A stretch of DNA of 5,560 nt from an uncultured Rikenella sp. (GCF_910577125.1 NZ_CAJTMN010000119.1:1-5560); one strand, 5' to 3'; counted from the stretch's first letter, positions 1-5,537 are shown. Notes: generated by a model from the sequence alone, not told the origin. Translations and numbers: made by a program.

Positions 1-27
1 ATTCAAAAGCGGGCAACGCTTTTGAAT
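1..27. terminator. Hairpin at window edge, possible bidirectional terminator
   Basis: Bases 1-11 (ATTCAAAAGCG) are exactly complementary to 17-27 (CGCTTTTGAAT) around a 5-nt loop GGCAA. The arms carry A-runs on the left and T-runs on the right, a layout typical of short bidirectional Rho-independent terminators. It could end a plus-strand transcript entering from before the window, or the minus-strand efflux operon about 235 nt after its last stop codon. The GC core is only three pairs and the flank beyond base 1 is not visible, so termination is an inference; the inverted repeat itself is directly seen. Confidence 0.4.
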
Positions 28-74
28 GATTTTCCTGTTAAGGCGTGGCGCGCGGGCTTGTTAATGCGTTTTTG

Positions 75-150
75 AGTCGCCCGCGGCAATTCTCGTCGGT
101 TGGTACTTGGCCAACCGACAGAATATGCCCTTTTACGCGAGCGGGCGACT
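75..150. repeat. Large nested inverted repeat (stem with internal hairpin)
   Basis: The outer arms 75-84 (AGTCGCCCGC) and 141-150 (GCGGGCGACT) are perfect 10-nt complements. Inside, 85-87 with 127-129 and 89-93 (ATTCT) with 120-124 (AGAAT) can pair. At the tip 95-103 (GTCGGTTGG) pairs perfectly with 111-119 (CCAACCGAC) around a 7-nt loop. All these pairings nest without conflict, giving one 76-nt structure with a bulge at 130-140. No T-tract follows it directly on either strand, so it is not a simple terminator. It could be a structured RNA, a REP-like or MITE-like intergenic element, or mRNA 3'-end protection for the pump operon. I see no gene here. Confidence 0.55.
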
Positions 151-174
151 TTCCTACGGGAGGGGACTGCGCTC

Positions 175-222
175 GGGCCGCGCGGGCCCCACGTCCCGTG
201 GACGGGAAATGCTTCGCATTTC
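175..222. repeat. Cluster of short GC-rich hairpins downstream of the pump gene
   Basis: Consecutive small inverted repeats are visible: GGGCC/GGCCC (175-179 with 185-189), CCACG/CGTGG (189-193 with 197-201), TCCCGT/ACGGGA (194-199 with 202-207, overlapping the previous pair) and GAAATGC/GCATTTC (206-212 with 216-222, loop TTC). Short frames cross this stretch on both strands but resemble no family I know and are probably not genes. With the 75-150 structure it makes the whole 1-262 interval a hairpin-dense spacer beyond the pump stop codon. The density suggests a repetitive intergenic element, which needs copy counting in the genome. Confidence 0.4.
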
Positions 223-262
223 TGCGGCAGCCTCAGCCCAATTCTCTGTCTGCGCGCCGCAC

Positions 263-3200
263 CTAAGCTACGCGGCGACTCGTCAACAGATACATGATCG
301 GGATCACGAAGCCGTTCAAAAAGGTCGAGGTGAACAAACCGCCCAAAATCACATCCGCCATCGGACTCTGAATCTCGTTCCCCGGCAGGTCGCCTCCCAC
401 AGACAACGGAATCAACGCCAAAGCCGAGGTCAAGGCCGTCATCAGAATCGGGTTCAGCCGGTCGGCAGAACCCTGTATCACACTCTCGCTCAACGACATC
501 CCCGACGCCCGGAGATCGTTGTAACGCGCGATCAGCAGCATCCCGTTCCGGGTCGCGATGCCGAACAGCGAAATGAAACCGATGATCGCCGGAATGCTGA
601 TCACTCCCCCCGTCACCCACACCGCAAACACGCCGCCGATCAGGGCCAAAGGCAGGTTCAAAAGGATCACCGCCGATTGTTTCACGCTCCGGAACTGATT
701 GAACAACAGCAGAAAAATCACCAGCACAGACAACACCGAGGTCAGCAGCAGGGTGCGCGAGGCGGCCTGTTCGCTCTCGAACTGGCCGCCGTATTCGATG
801 CGGTAGCCCTCCGGCAGCTCGACCCCCGCGTCGATCGCCTGTCGGATATCCTGCACGACGCTCCGCAAGTCGCGACCCGCCACGTTGGCCGACACGACCA
901 GCTTCCGGGAGACATTCTCGCGGTTGATCGTATTGGGCCCCATCGACGAACGGATCGTAGCCAGCTGGCACAGAGGCACTTTCCGACCTCCGGCATCGAC
1001 CGTCAGATCGCCGATCCGGTCGGCTGTCGCCCGGCCCGCGTCGTCCACTTTCAGAATCAGATCAAAGGTGCGGTCGCCCTCGTAGACCGTCGAGACCGCC
1101 TCGCCGGCCAGCATCACGTTCACCAGCTGTGCGAACGCCGGCAACGAAATCCCGTACCGGGCCAGCATCTCGCGGTTCGGTTCGATCTGTAACTGAGGCC
1201 GTTCGACCTGCTGTTCGACGTTCAGGTCGGCCAGCCCGTCGACTCCCTCGACCGCCTCGCGAATCCGGTTCCCGAGGGTGTAGAGCCGGTTCAGATCCGG
1301 CCCGAAAAGCTTGATGGCGATGCCGGCACGTGTCCCGGAGAGCATCGCGTCGATGCGGTGGGTGATGGGCGAGCCGACTTCGACGTTGATTCCGGGAATC
1401 TCGCCGAGCCGTTCGCGAATCTCGGCCTGGACGGCCTCTTTCGGCCGCCCGGAGAGCACGAAGGGGGCCTCGATCTCTGAGTCGTTCACCCCGAGGGCAT
1501 GTTCGTCGAGCTCGGCCCGGCCGGTCTTGCGCCCGACGGTTTGAATCTCGGGAATCGACAGCAGGGTCTCTTCGACGCGACGGCCGATCCGGTCGGACTC
1601 GTCGAGCGAAATCCCCGGAAGGGTGCTCACGTTGATGGTGAACGACCCCTCGTTGAAGGGGGGCAGGAAGCTCCGCCCGAGGCCGGCGAAGAGGACGACG
1701 GCTCCGACGAACGCCACGCCGGTCGCCCCGAGCACCCACGCCCGGTGGCGCAGAGCCCAGCCGAGCAGCCGCAGGTAGAGGGTCTTCAAGTGTCTGGCCA
1801 CGAAGGGTTCGCGTTCGAGGCGGCCACTCTCGCGCCGGCTCCCGAGCAGGTAGCTGCAGAGCACGGGGGTCAGGGTCAGGGCCACGAGGGTCGAGGCGCA
1901 CAGGGCGGTGATAAAGGCCACGCCGAGCGGGGCGAGCATCCGCCCCTCCATCCCGGTCAGGAAGAAGAGGGGCACGAAGCTGACGATGATGATGAGGGTG
2001 GAGTTCAGGATGGGCATCCGCACCTCACGCGAGGCTTCGAAAATAACGGTCAGCACGGGGCGCCGCTCGCCGGAGGGCCGGTTGCGGTTCTCGCGCAGCC
2101 GCTTGAAGACGTTCTCGACGTCGACGATGGCGTCGTCCACGAGCGAGCCGATGGCGATGGCCATCCCGCCGAGGCTCATCGTATTGAGGGTCAGACCGAG
2201 GAGCTTCAGCATCAGGATCGACACGACGAGCGCCACGGGGATGGCCACGAGCGAGATGACGGTCGTCCGGAGGTTCATCAGGAAGAGGAAGAGCACCACG
2301 GCGACGAAGATACCGCCCTCGTACAGAGAGCGTTGGACGTTGTCGATGGAGCTCCGGATGAAGCGTTCCTGGCGGTAGATGTCGGTCGAGAGGCACACGT
2401 CGGGGGGCAGGCTGTGCCGCAGCTCGGCGAGGGCGCGGTCGACGCGTTCGGTGAGCTCGACGGTGCCGACCTGGGGCTGTTTCGAGAGGGTCAGAATCAC
2501 GGCGGGTTCGGCACGGTACGAGGCGACGCCGGTCCGGGGCGAGCGGTCGCCGATCCGGATGTCGGCGATGTCGCGCAGCCGGACGGAGCGCCCCTCGGGG
2601 GTCTGCTTCACCCACGCGGAGCCGAGGGTCTGCGGGTCGTCGGTCGAGAGGAGGCCCCGGACGATGTATTCGTTGCCATACTCGTACAGAATCCCGCCGG
2701 AGACGTTGCGGTTCATGTTCTGCACGGCGGCGAGGGCTTCGTCGAGCCCGACGCCGTGGTGACGCATCCGGGCGGGCGAGAGAAGTATCTGGTACTCTTT
2801 GACTTCGCCGCCGAGCACGGAGACCTGGGCCACGCCGCCGACGGCCAGCAGCCGCGGCCGGACGCTCCAGTCGGCGAGCGTCCGGAGCTCTTGCAGGGAG
2901 GTGGTGTCGGCGGTGAGGGCGACGAACATCAGCTCGCCGAGGATGGAGGACTGGGGCCCGAGGGTCGGGTTGCCGACCTCGGGCGGAAGCGATTCGCGCA
3001 CGGCGGCGAGCCGCTCGGAGACGATCTGACGGGCGCGATAAATATCTGTCCCCCAGTCGAATTCGACCCAAACAACGGAAAACCCGGTGGTGGAGGAGGA
3101 GCGCACACGGCGCAGGTCGGGCGATCCGTTCACGGCGGTCTCGACGGGGAAGGTGACGAGGCGTTCGACCTCTTCGGGGGCCATCCCGGAGGCTTCGGTC

Positions 3201-3349
3201 ATCACGACGACGGTGGGGGCGTTCAGGTCGGGAAAGACGTCGACCTCCATCCGCGAGGCGGTATAAAGCCCGGCGACGAGCAGCAGCACCGACATCACGA
3301 GCACGGCGAGGCGGTTGTCGAGCGAAAATCGGATGATTCTATCGAGCAT
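263..3349 (-). CDS. CusA/CzcA family heavy-metal efflux RND transporter (inner-membrane pump)
   Basis: This 1028-residue protein is the proton-driven pump of a tripartite heavy-metal exporter. It would sit in the inner membrane as a trimer and hand metal to the adaptor and an outer-membrane channel. Length and layout fit the HME-RND family (about 1030-1060 aa). There is a TM helix near 13-30 after the typical opening MLDRIIRFSLDNR, a periplasmic porter domain to about 340, a helix block from about 345 to 500, and another helix near 537-556. A second porter domain runs to about 865, followed by the last five helices to 1022. TM4 reads GSLVDDAIVDVENV (401-414), with D405 and E412 at the positions of the CusA/CzcA proton-relay acids. 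The ATG lies 12 nt after the adaptor stop, implying one operon and coupled translation. Of the three CusA substrate methionines, the first two positions appear to be N573 and D623, and only M669 lies near the third, so copper/silver specificity is not supported and a divalent-metal (CzcA-like) role is equally possible. Codon choice changes around residue 680. The C-terminus is normal, without a fused TolC domain. Confidence 0.95.
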   Translation of the reverse strand: MLDRIIRFSLDNRLAVLVMSVLLLVAGLYTASRMEVDVFPDLNAPTVVVMTEASGMAPEEVERLVTFPVETAVNGSPDLRRVRSSSTTGFSVVWVEFDWGTDIYRARQIVSERLAAVRESLPPEVGNPTLGPQSSILGELMFVALTADTTSLQELRTLADWSVRPRLLAVGGVAQVSVLGGEVKEYQILLSPARMRHHGVGLDEALAAVQNMNRNVSGGILYEYGNEYIVRGLLSTDDPQTLGSAWVKQTPEGRSVRLRDIADIRIGDRSPRTGVASYRAEPAVILTLSKQPQVGTVELTERVDRALAELRHSLPPDVCLSTDIYRQERFIRSSIDNVQRSLYEGGIFVAVVLFLFLMNLRTTVISLVAIPVALVVSILMLKLLGLTLNTMSLGGMAIAIGSLVDDAIVDVENVFKRLRENRNRPSGERRPVLTVIFEASREVRMPILNSTLIIIVSFVPLFFLTGMEGRMLAPLGVAFITALCASTLVALTLTPVLCSYLLGSRRESGRLEREPFVARHLKTLYLRLLGWALRHRAWVLGATGVAFVGAVVLFAGLGRSFLPPFNEGSFTINVSTLPGISLDESDRIGRRVEETLLSIPEIQTVGRKTGRAELDEHALGVNDSEIEAPFVLSGRPKEAVQAEIRERLGEIPGINVEVGSPITHRIDAMLSGTRAGIAIKLFGPDLNRLYTLGNRIREAVEGVDGLADLNVEQQVERPQLQIEPNREMLARYGISLPAFAQLVNVMLAGEAVSTVYEGDRTFDLILKVDDAGRATADRIGDLTVDAGGRKVPLCQLATIRSSMGPNTINRENVSRKLVVSANVAGRDLRSVVQDIRQAIDAGVELPEGYRIEYGGQFESEQAASRTLLLTSVLSVLVIFLLLFNQFRSVKQSAVILLNLPLALIGGVFAVWVTGGVISIPAIIGFISLFGIATRNGMLLIARYNDLRASGMSLSESVIQGSADRLNPILMTALTSALALIPLSVGGDLPGNEIQSPMADVILGGLFTSTFLNGFVIPIMYLLTSRRVA

Positions 3350-3361
3350 GGCGGGCGGGAA

Positions 3362-4516
3362 TTAGTGGTTGTGGGTGTGGGCGGGAATGGCGTTCGAGGC
3401 GCCGGCGAGCTTCAGCCGGTAGGCGCCGCGGGTCACGACGCGGTCGCCGGGCTTCAATCCGCGGAGGATCTCGACGCGGGAGCCGTCGTTCTGGCCTACG
3501 GTAACCTCTTGTTTCTGAAAGACTTCGTCTTCGAGCTGAAGATAGACGAACCGAAGGCCCTGCTCTTCGGTCAGGGCGGAGAGGGGGAGGGTCAGGACGC
3601 TGTCGCGCGACCGGGCGAGCAGGCTGACGTCGACGAAGGAGCCGGGCAGGAGGTCGCCGGGGTTGTCGAATTCGAAGACGAGGGGGATGTAGGCGCCGTC
3701 GGAGGCGCGGCCGGCGGAAACCAGGCGGCCGTCGAGGTCGGCGAGACGCCGGACGGTGTCGTCGTAGGCGGTGCGGAAGTGGGCGCTCCGGATGGCGCTC
3801 AGCGAGCGGAAGGCGTGTTCGGGCAGGTCGGCGCGCAGCTGAAGGCGTCGGTTCCGGCCGACGACGGCGATGGGCTGACCGACGGTGACGTATTCGCCTT
3901 GTTGGACGAGTCGGCTCCGGAGGTAGCCGTTCATGGGCACGGGAACGGCGAGTCCGCGGGCGGTCATGCGCTGTGCCTGTCCGCGCCAGGCGGCTCGGGC
4001 GGCTTCGTAGCGCGCACGGATGGCGTCGAGCTCCCGGGCGGAGAGGAGGGTGTCGGCTGCGAGCTTCTCGGCGCGGCGGTATTCGCGTTCGGCGGCTTCG
4101 AAGTTCAGGGCGGCGCGCTGGACGGGGTCGCCGTCGAGGAGGGTCTCGCCGGAGATGGAGGCGAGGGTCTCGCCGGCCCGCACGGCGGAGCCTTCGGTCA
4201 GCGAGGGGTCGGAAAAGTAGAGGATGCCGCTGGAGGGGGCGGCGACGGTCTGTTCGTCGCCGGCCGGGGACTGGAGCTGTCCGCCGACGGGAATGACGGC
4301 GGCGAAGGGGCCGGGACAGAGGGTCTCGACTTCGAGTCCGGCGGCTGCGGCCTGGGCGCGGGTGAAGCCGACTTCGCCGGGGTGGTCGTGCTCGGGCGCT
4401 TCTTCTTCGGCGGCGTGGAAGTGGTCGGCGTCGCTTTCGGCACGGTGGCTGCAGGCTGCGCAACCGATTGCCAATGAGAAAAATATAAATTTTCGAACGA
4501 ATAATAAGGTCTTCAT
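3362..4516 (-). CDS. Efflux RND transporter periplasmic adaptor subunit (CusB/CzcB-like membrane fusion protein)
   Basis: This 384-residue protein would bridge the RND pump to an outer-membrane channel and may bind metal in the periplasm. The frame is open further upstream, but the start at 4516 is chosen because it gives MKTLLFVRKFIFF, a clear signal peptide running into two cysteines (C19, C22); either could be a lipidated residue, though neither is a perfect lipobox. A His/acid-rich segment follows (H32, H34, H43, H45). Then come a lipoyl/barrel-sandwich half (about 87-122), an alpha-helical coiled-coil hairpin (about 126-188), the second lipoyl half (about 190-221), a beta-barrel (about 225-305) and a membrane-proximal domain to about 372 with LKPGDRVVTRGAYRLK (354-369). 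The protein ends in HTHNH, so both ends are His-rich, consistent with metal binding but not naming the metal. It lies 12 nt upstream of the pump gene. No clear SD sequence is seen, as is usual in Bacteroidetes. Confidence 0.93.
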   Translation of the reverse strand: MKTLLFVRKFIFFSLAIGCAACSHRAESDADHFHAAEEEAPEHDHPGEVGFTRAQAAAAGLEVETLCPGPFAAVIPVGGQLQSPAGDEQTVAAPSSGILYFSDPSLTEGSAVRAGETLASISGETLLDGDPVQRAALNFEAAEREYRRAEKLAADTLLSARELDAIRARYEAARAAWRGQAQRMTARGLAVPVPMNGYLRSRLVQQGEYVTVGQPIAVVGRNRRLQLRADLPEHAFRSLSAIRSAHFRTAYDDTVRRLADLDGRLVSAGRASDGAYIPLVFEFDNPGDLLPGSFVDVSLLARSRDSVLTLPLSALTEEQGLRFVYLQLEDEVFQKQEVTVGQNDGSRVEILRGLKPGDRVVTRGAYRLKLAGASNAIPAHTHNH

Positions 4517-4535
4517 CGTTTCGGTTCGGTAAATA

Positions 4536-4557
4536 AACGGGGCCCGTTCCCTGAGGG
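4536..4557. promoter_or_regulatory. Two adjacent palindromes in the adaptor leader, possible operator
   Basis: The 160-nt spacer upstream of the adaptor start contains AACGGGGCCCGTT (4536-4548), a 13-nt palindrome about one central base. CCCTGAGGG (4549-4557), a second odd-centred palindrome, abuts it. They begin 19 nt upstream of the adaptor start codon, a plausible place for a metal-responsive repressor or for leader RNA folding. No regulator gene is in the window and I cannot match the site to a known operator. I found no convincing TAnnTTTG box for the adaptor in this spacer. Short GC palindromes arise easily by chance in GC-rich DNA. Confidence 0.2.
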
Positions 4558-4632
4558 TGTCAGGAAGCGGACGAAGGAAATCGATCGATTTCAAAAACGG
4601 GAAAAACGGGAGGAGGTCTCCCTCAGAATGCG

Positions 4633-4667
4633 AAAAAAAGCGCGCCGAAACGGTCGAAAAGGCCGCG
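4633..4667 (-). terminator. Rho-independent terminator or attenuator after the DUF6769-type gene
   Basis: Read on the minus strand, CGCGGCC (4667-4661) pairs with GGCGCG (4646-4641) with one bulged G, giving six GC pairs around a 14-nt loop. One C and then seven T's (4639-4633) follow. The hairpin starts 9 nt after the stop codon of the DUF6769-type gene and lies 116 nt before the adaptor start. This is the classic intrinsic terminator layout, although the loop is long. A weaker GGGAG/CTCCC hairpin followed by five T's lies further on (4622-4602). If functional, these separate or attenuate transcription between the small gene and the pump operon. Confidence 0.6.
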
Positions 4668-4676
4668 AATCGGGCA

Positions 4677-5075
4677 TTACGCTCTCGCAAAGACCGAAAC
4701 CGGCGGCCCGCGCCGCCCCTTATCGCCCGTCGTGCCGGGGTCTTCGCCGGGCACTTCGGGAGCGTCATAAAAGACGAAAGACGAGAGGTCTTTGATTCGA
4801 TGAGACTCAGCGCAATGCCAGCATCCGCAGCCAATCGGCACCCACAAATCCTGGGTCGGCCGATGATCTTCGCCGGCCACGAACCGGGGCCCTTCGAGGC
4901 AGGTGCTGCGGTCGTCGGCATGTCCGGTACAGGGGTCGTTGTCGGCGTCGTCGCCGGCGCAGTGCTCGACGGTCAGGCAGATCGCACCCTCGTGATGGTG
5001 GTGCGGCAGCAGCGGCACGACCAGCAGCAGGAGCAAGGCCCAGCTCAAAAAGGCTATGGAGGTCTTTCGTTTCAC
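4677..5075 (-). CDS. DUF6769 family protein: small secreted His/Cys-rich protein
   Basis: This 132-residue protein has no known biochemical role. It opens with MKRKTSIAFLSWALLLLLVV, a strong signal peptide or N-terminal membrane helix. Right after it come PHHHHEG (24-30) and a run of possible metal ligands: C33, H38, C39, C49, H52, C59, H71 and the cluster CGCWHC (83-88). Start, hydrophobic stretch and HHHHEG match what I remember of the Bacteroidales DUF6769 proteins found beside CusA/CzcA-type pumps, so this name comes from family memory. The start codon is GTG (bases 5075-5073); no other in-frame start lies between it and the promoter-like box, and the resulting leader would be very short. 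A terminator-like hairpin follows the stop. A periplasmic or membrane-tethered metal-binding or sensing accessory to the downstream efflux pump is a reasonable inference. The last 25 residues are Gly/Pro/Asp-rich and look unstructured. Confidence 0.8.
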   Translation of the reverse strand: MKRKTSIAFLSWALLLLLVVPLLPHHHHEGAICLTVEHCAGDDADNDPCTGHADDRSTCLEGPRFVAGEDHRPTQDLWVPIGCGCWHCAESHRIKDLSSFVFYDAPEVPGEDPGTTGDKGRRGPPVSVFARA

Positions 5076-5095
5076 GTCGTCGGGGCGTCTCTGTG

Positions 5096-5103
5096 CAAAG
5101 ATA
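5096..5103 (-). promoter_or_regulatory. Bacteroidetes-type -7 promoter box for the DUF6769-type gene
   Basis: On the minus strand the bases read TATCTTTG, a full match to the Bacteroidetes -7 consensus TAnnTTTG, placed 20 nt before the GTG start. The upstream side is AT-rich (5101-5120), but I see no good TTTG-like -33 element at the usual distance. Transcription would start around 5090 and leave a leader of roughly 15 nt. The box lies between the gene and the first plus-strand cassette, so transcription here runs away from the cassettes. Confidence 0.6.
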
Positions 5104-5133
5104 GGAATTATTCTTCTAACGCGGGAGGCTGTC

Positions 5134-5333
5134 CCGCCCCGGGCATCCGCGATGCGGGTTATCGGGGCACGGGCGGAGGCTCGGTATATTTTGCCGGAAA
5201 CGGAGGGTACAGTTGGTCGTCCAAGGATGGCGAGACGGGGGGAACCGGTTTGGTTTTCGGAGCGGGATGGAACTTTGTGAGCTACGTGGACTACCGTGGT
5301 CTCGGTCTTCAGTTGCGTTGCCTCTCGGAATAA
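5134..5333 (+). pseudogene. Silent C-terminal cassette 1 of an FSMD-like domain (no start)
   Basis: In frame with the stop at 5331-5333, this fragment encodes PAPGIRDAGYRG, then GNGGYSWSSKDG, then a variable stretch, and ends in YRGLGLQLRCLSE. The GYR, GYxWSS and RGxxLxLRCLSE pattern is that of the C-terminus of FSMD (TIGR02145) proteins, which are secreted or surface proteins of Bacteroidetes. Only about the last 65 residues of the domain are present. The frame stays open upstream but only as antisense to the DUF6769-type gene. It has no start codon, no ribosome-binding signal and no promoter close by, so it should not be expressed as it stands. The 5' limit is set by CCGCCCCGGGC (5134-5144), which recurs at the start of cassette 2. 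It could be a decayed gene end, but the precise match in length with cassette 2 favours a maintained donor cassette. Confidence 0.65.
5208..5221 (+). repeat. 14-nt internal identical block, copy 1
   Basis: TACAGTTGGTCGTC is identical to 5402-5415 at exactly the 194-nt array period, and encodes the conserved YSWSS core of the domain. The bases on either side diverge, including at synonymous positions. It could be the upstream homology anchor for cassette exchange, although conserved protein sequence alone could explain part of it. Confidence 0.6.
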
Positions 5334-5343
5334 ACGGACGCAC
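5306..5343 (+). repeat. 38-nt direct repeat spanning the cassette 1 stop codon, copy 1
   Basis: The sequence is identical over 38 nt to 5500-5537. It covers the last codons (LQLRCLSE), the TAA stop and the 10 following bases ACGGACGCAC. Identity past the stop codon cannot be explained by protein selection and marks a DNA-level unit boundary. Within it TGCGT (5314-5318) and ACGCA (5338-5342) form an inverted repeat around 19 nt. Confidence 0.9.
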
Positions 5344-5527
5344 CGCCCCGGGCTACCGCGAGAGGGGAAATGGCGGGCTGACGGTTGTCGGTAACCGCGG
5401 ATACAGTTGGTCGTCTGCGGTTAACGGGCATACCGGCGTGAGTCTCAGTTTCGATGTGTTATGGATTTATCTCGGTTATGCGAATACCCGTGGCCACGCT
5501 CTTCAGTTGCGTTGCCTCTCGGAATAA
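5343..5527 (+). pseudogene. Silent C-terminal cassette 2 of an FSMD-like domain (no start)
   Basis: From APGYRERGNGG through GNRGYSWSSAVNG to NTRGHALQLRCLSE and a TAA, this is a second domain end. GYR to stop is 58 codons, the same as cassette 1, and the two align without gaps with about 28 of 58 residues identical. The differences are spread over all bases and include silent ones. It begins directly after the 38-nt repeat closing cassette 1, with CCGCCCCGGGC (5343-5353), and has no start codon or RBS of its own. The frame is open leftwards into cassette 1 only in a different reading frame, because the 194-nt period is not a multiple of three. So the two units cannot be read as one protein, which argues for donor cassettes rather than a tandem-domain gene. 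Confidence 0.7.
5402..5415 (+). repeat. 14-nt internal identical block, copy 2
   Basis: TACAGTTGGTCGTC repeats 5208-5221 at a 194-nt offset, in the same place relative to GYR and the stop codon. It divides the cassette into a left diverged part (about 50 nt from GYR) and a right diverged part that runs to the 38-nt repeat. Confidence 0.6.
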
Positions 5528-5537
5528 ACGGACGCAC
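5500..5537 (+). repeat. 38-nt direct repeat spanning the cassette 2 stop codon, copy 2
   Basis: This is an exact copy of 5306-5343, 194 nt downstream, closing cassette 2. The bases after it (TGCGTCTTTT) differ from those after copy 1 (CGCCCCGGGC). So either the array ends here or the next unit has a different opening. Only 23 nt of further sequence are visible, and they contain no recognisable GYR motif at the expected position 5545. Confidence 0.9.

Noticed and set aside
107..1192. 361-codon plus-strand frame beginning in the hairpin region
   Set aside because: Most of it is antisense to the pump, and the first part crosses the inverted repeats. No domain or signal peptide is visible.
1499..4477. 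992-codon plus-strand open frame opposite the pump and adaptor
   Set aside because: It is antisense to two well-recognised genes. It exists because their coding strand avoids TTA, CTA and TCA codons, and its product is a low-complexity Gly/Glu/His-rich string with no recognisable domain.
3362..4921. A longer, 519-residue version of the adaptor
   Set aside because: The extra 135 residues overlap the DUF6769-type gene in another frame and cross its terminator. The internal ATG at 4516 starts a proper signal peptide.
5183..5192. TATATTTTG in cassette 1 as a -7 promoter box
   Set aside because: The spacing does not fit TAnnTTTG, there is no -33 element, and the bases are explained by codons for V-Y-F.
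4557..5333. 258-codon plus-strand frame ending in cassette 1
   Set aside because: Only its last part (from about 5134) resembles a protein family. The rest is antisense to the DUF6769-type gene, so it is not a full-length FSMD gene.
5157..5527. Variable region of a diversity-generating retroelement
   Set aside because: Differences between the cassettes are spread over all four bases and silent positions rather than template adenines, and no reverse transcriptase or template repeat is in the window.
5306..5537. CRISPR array
   Set aside because: There are only two repeat copies, the 156-nt interval is far too long for a spacer, and the repeat is part of a coding end.
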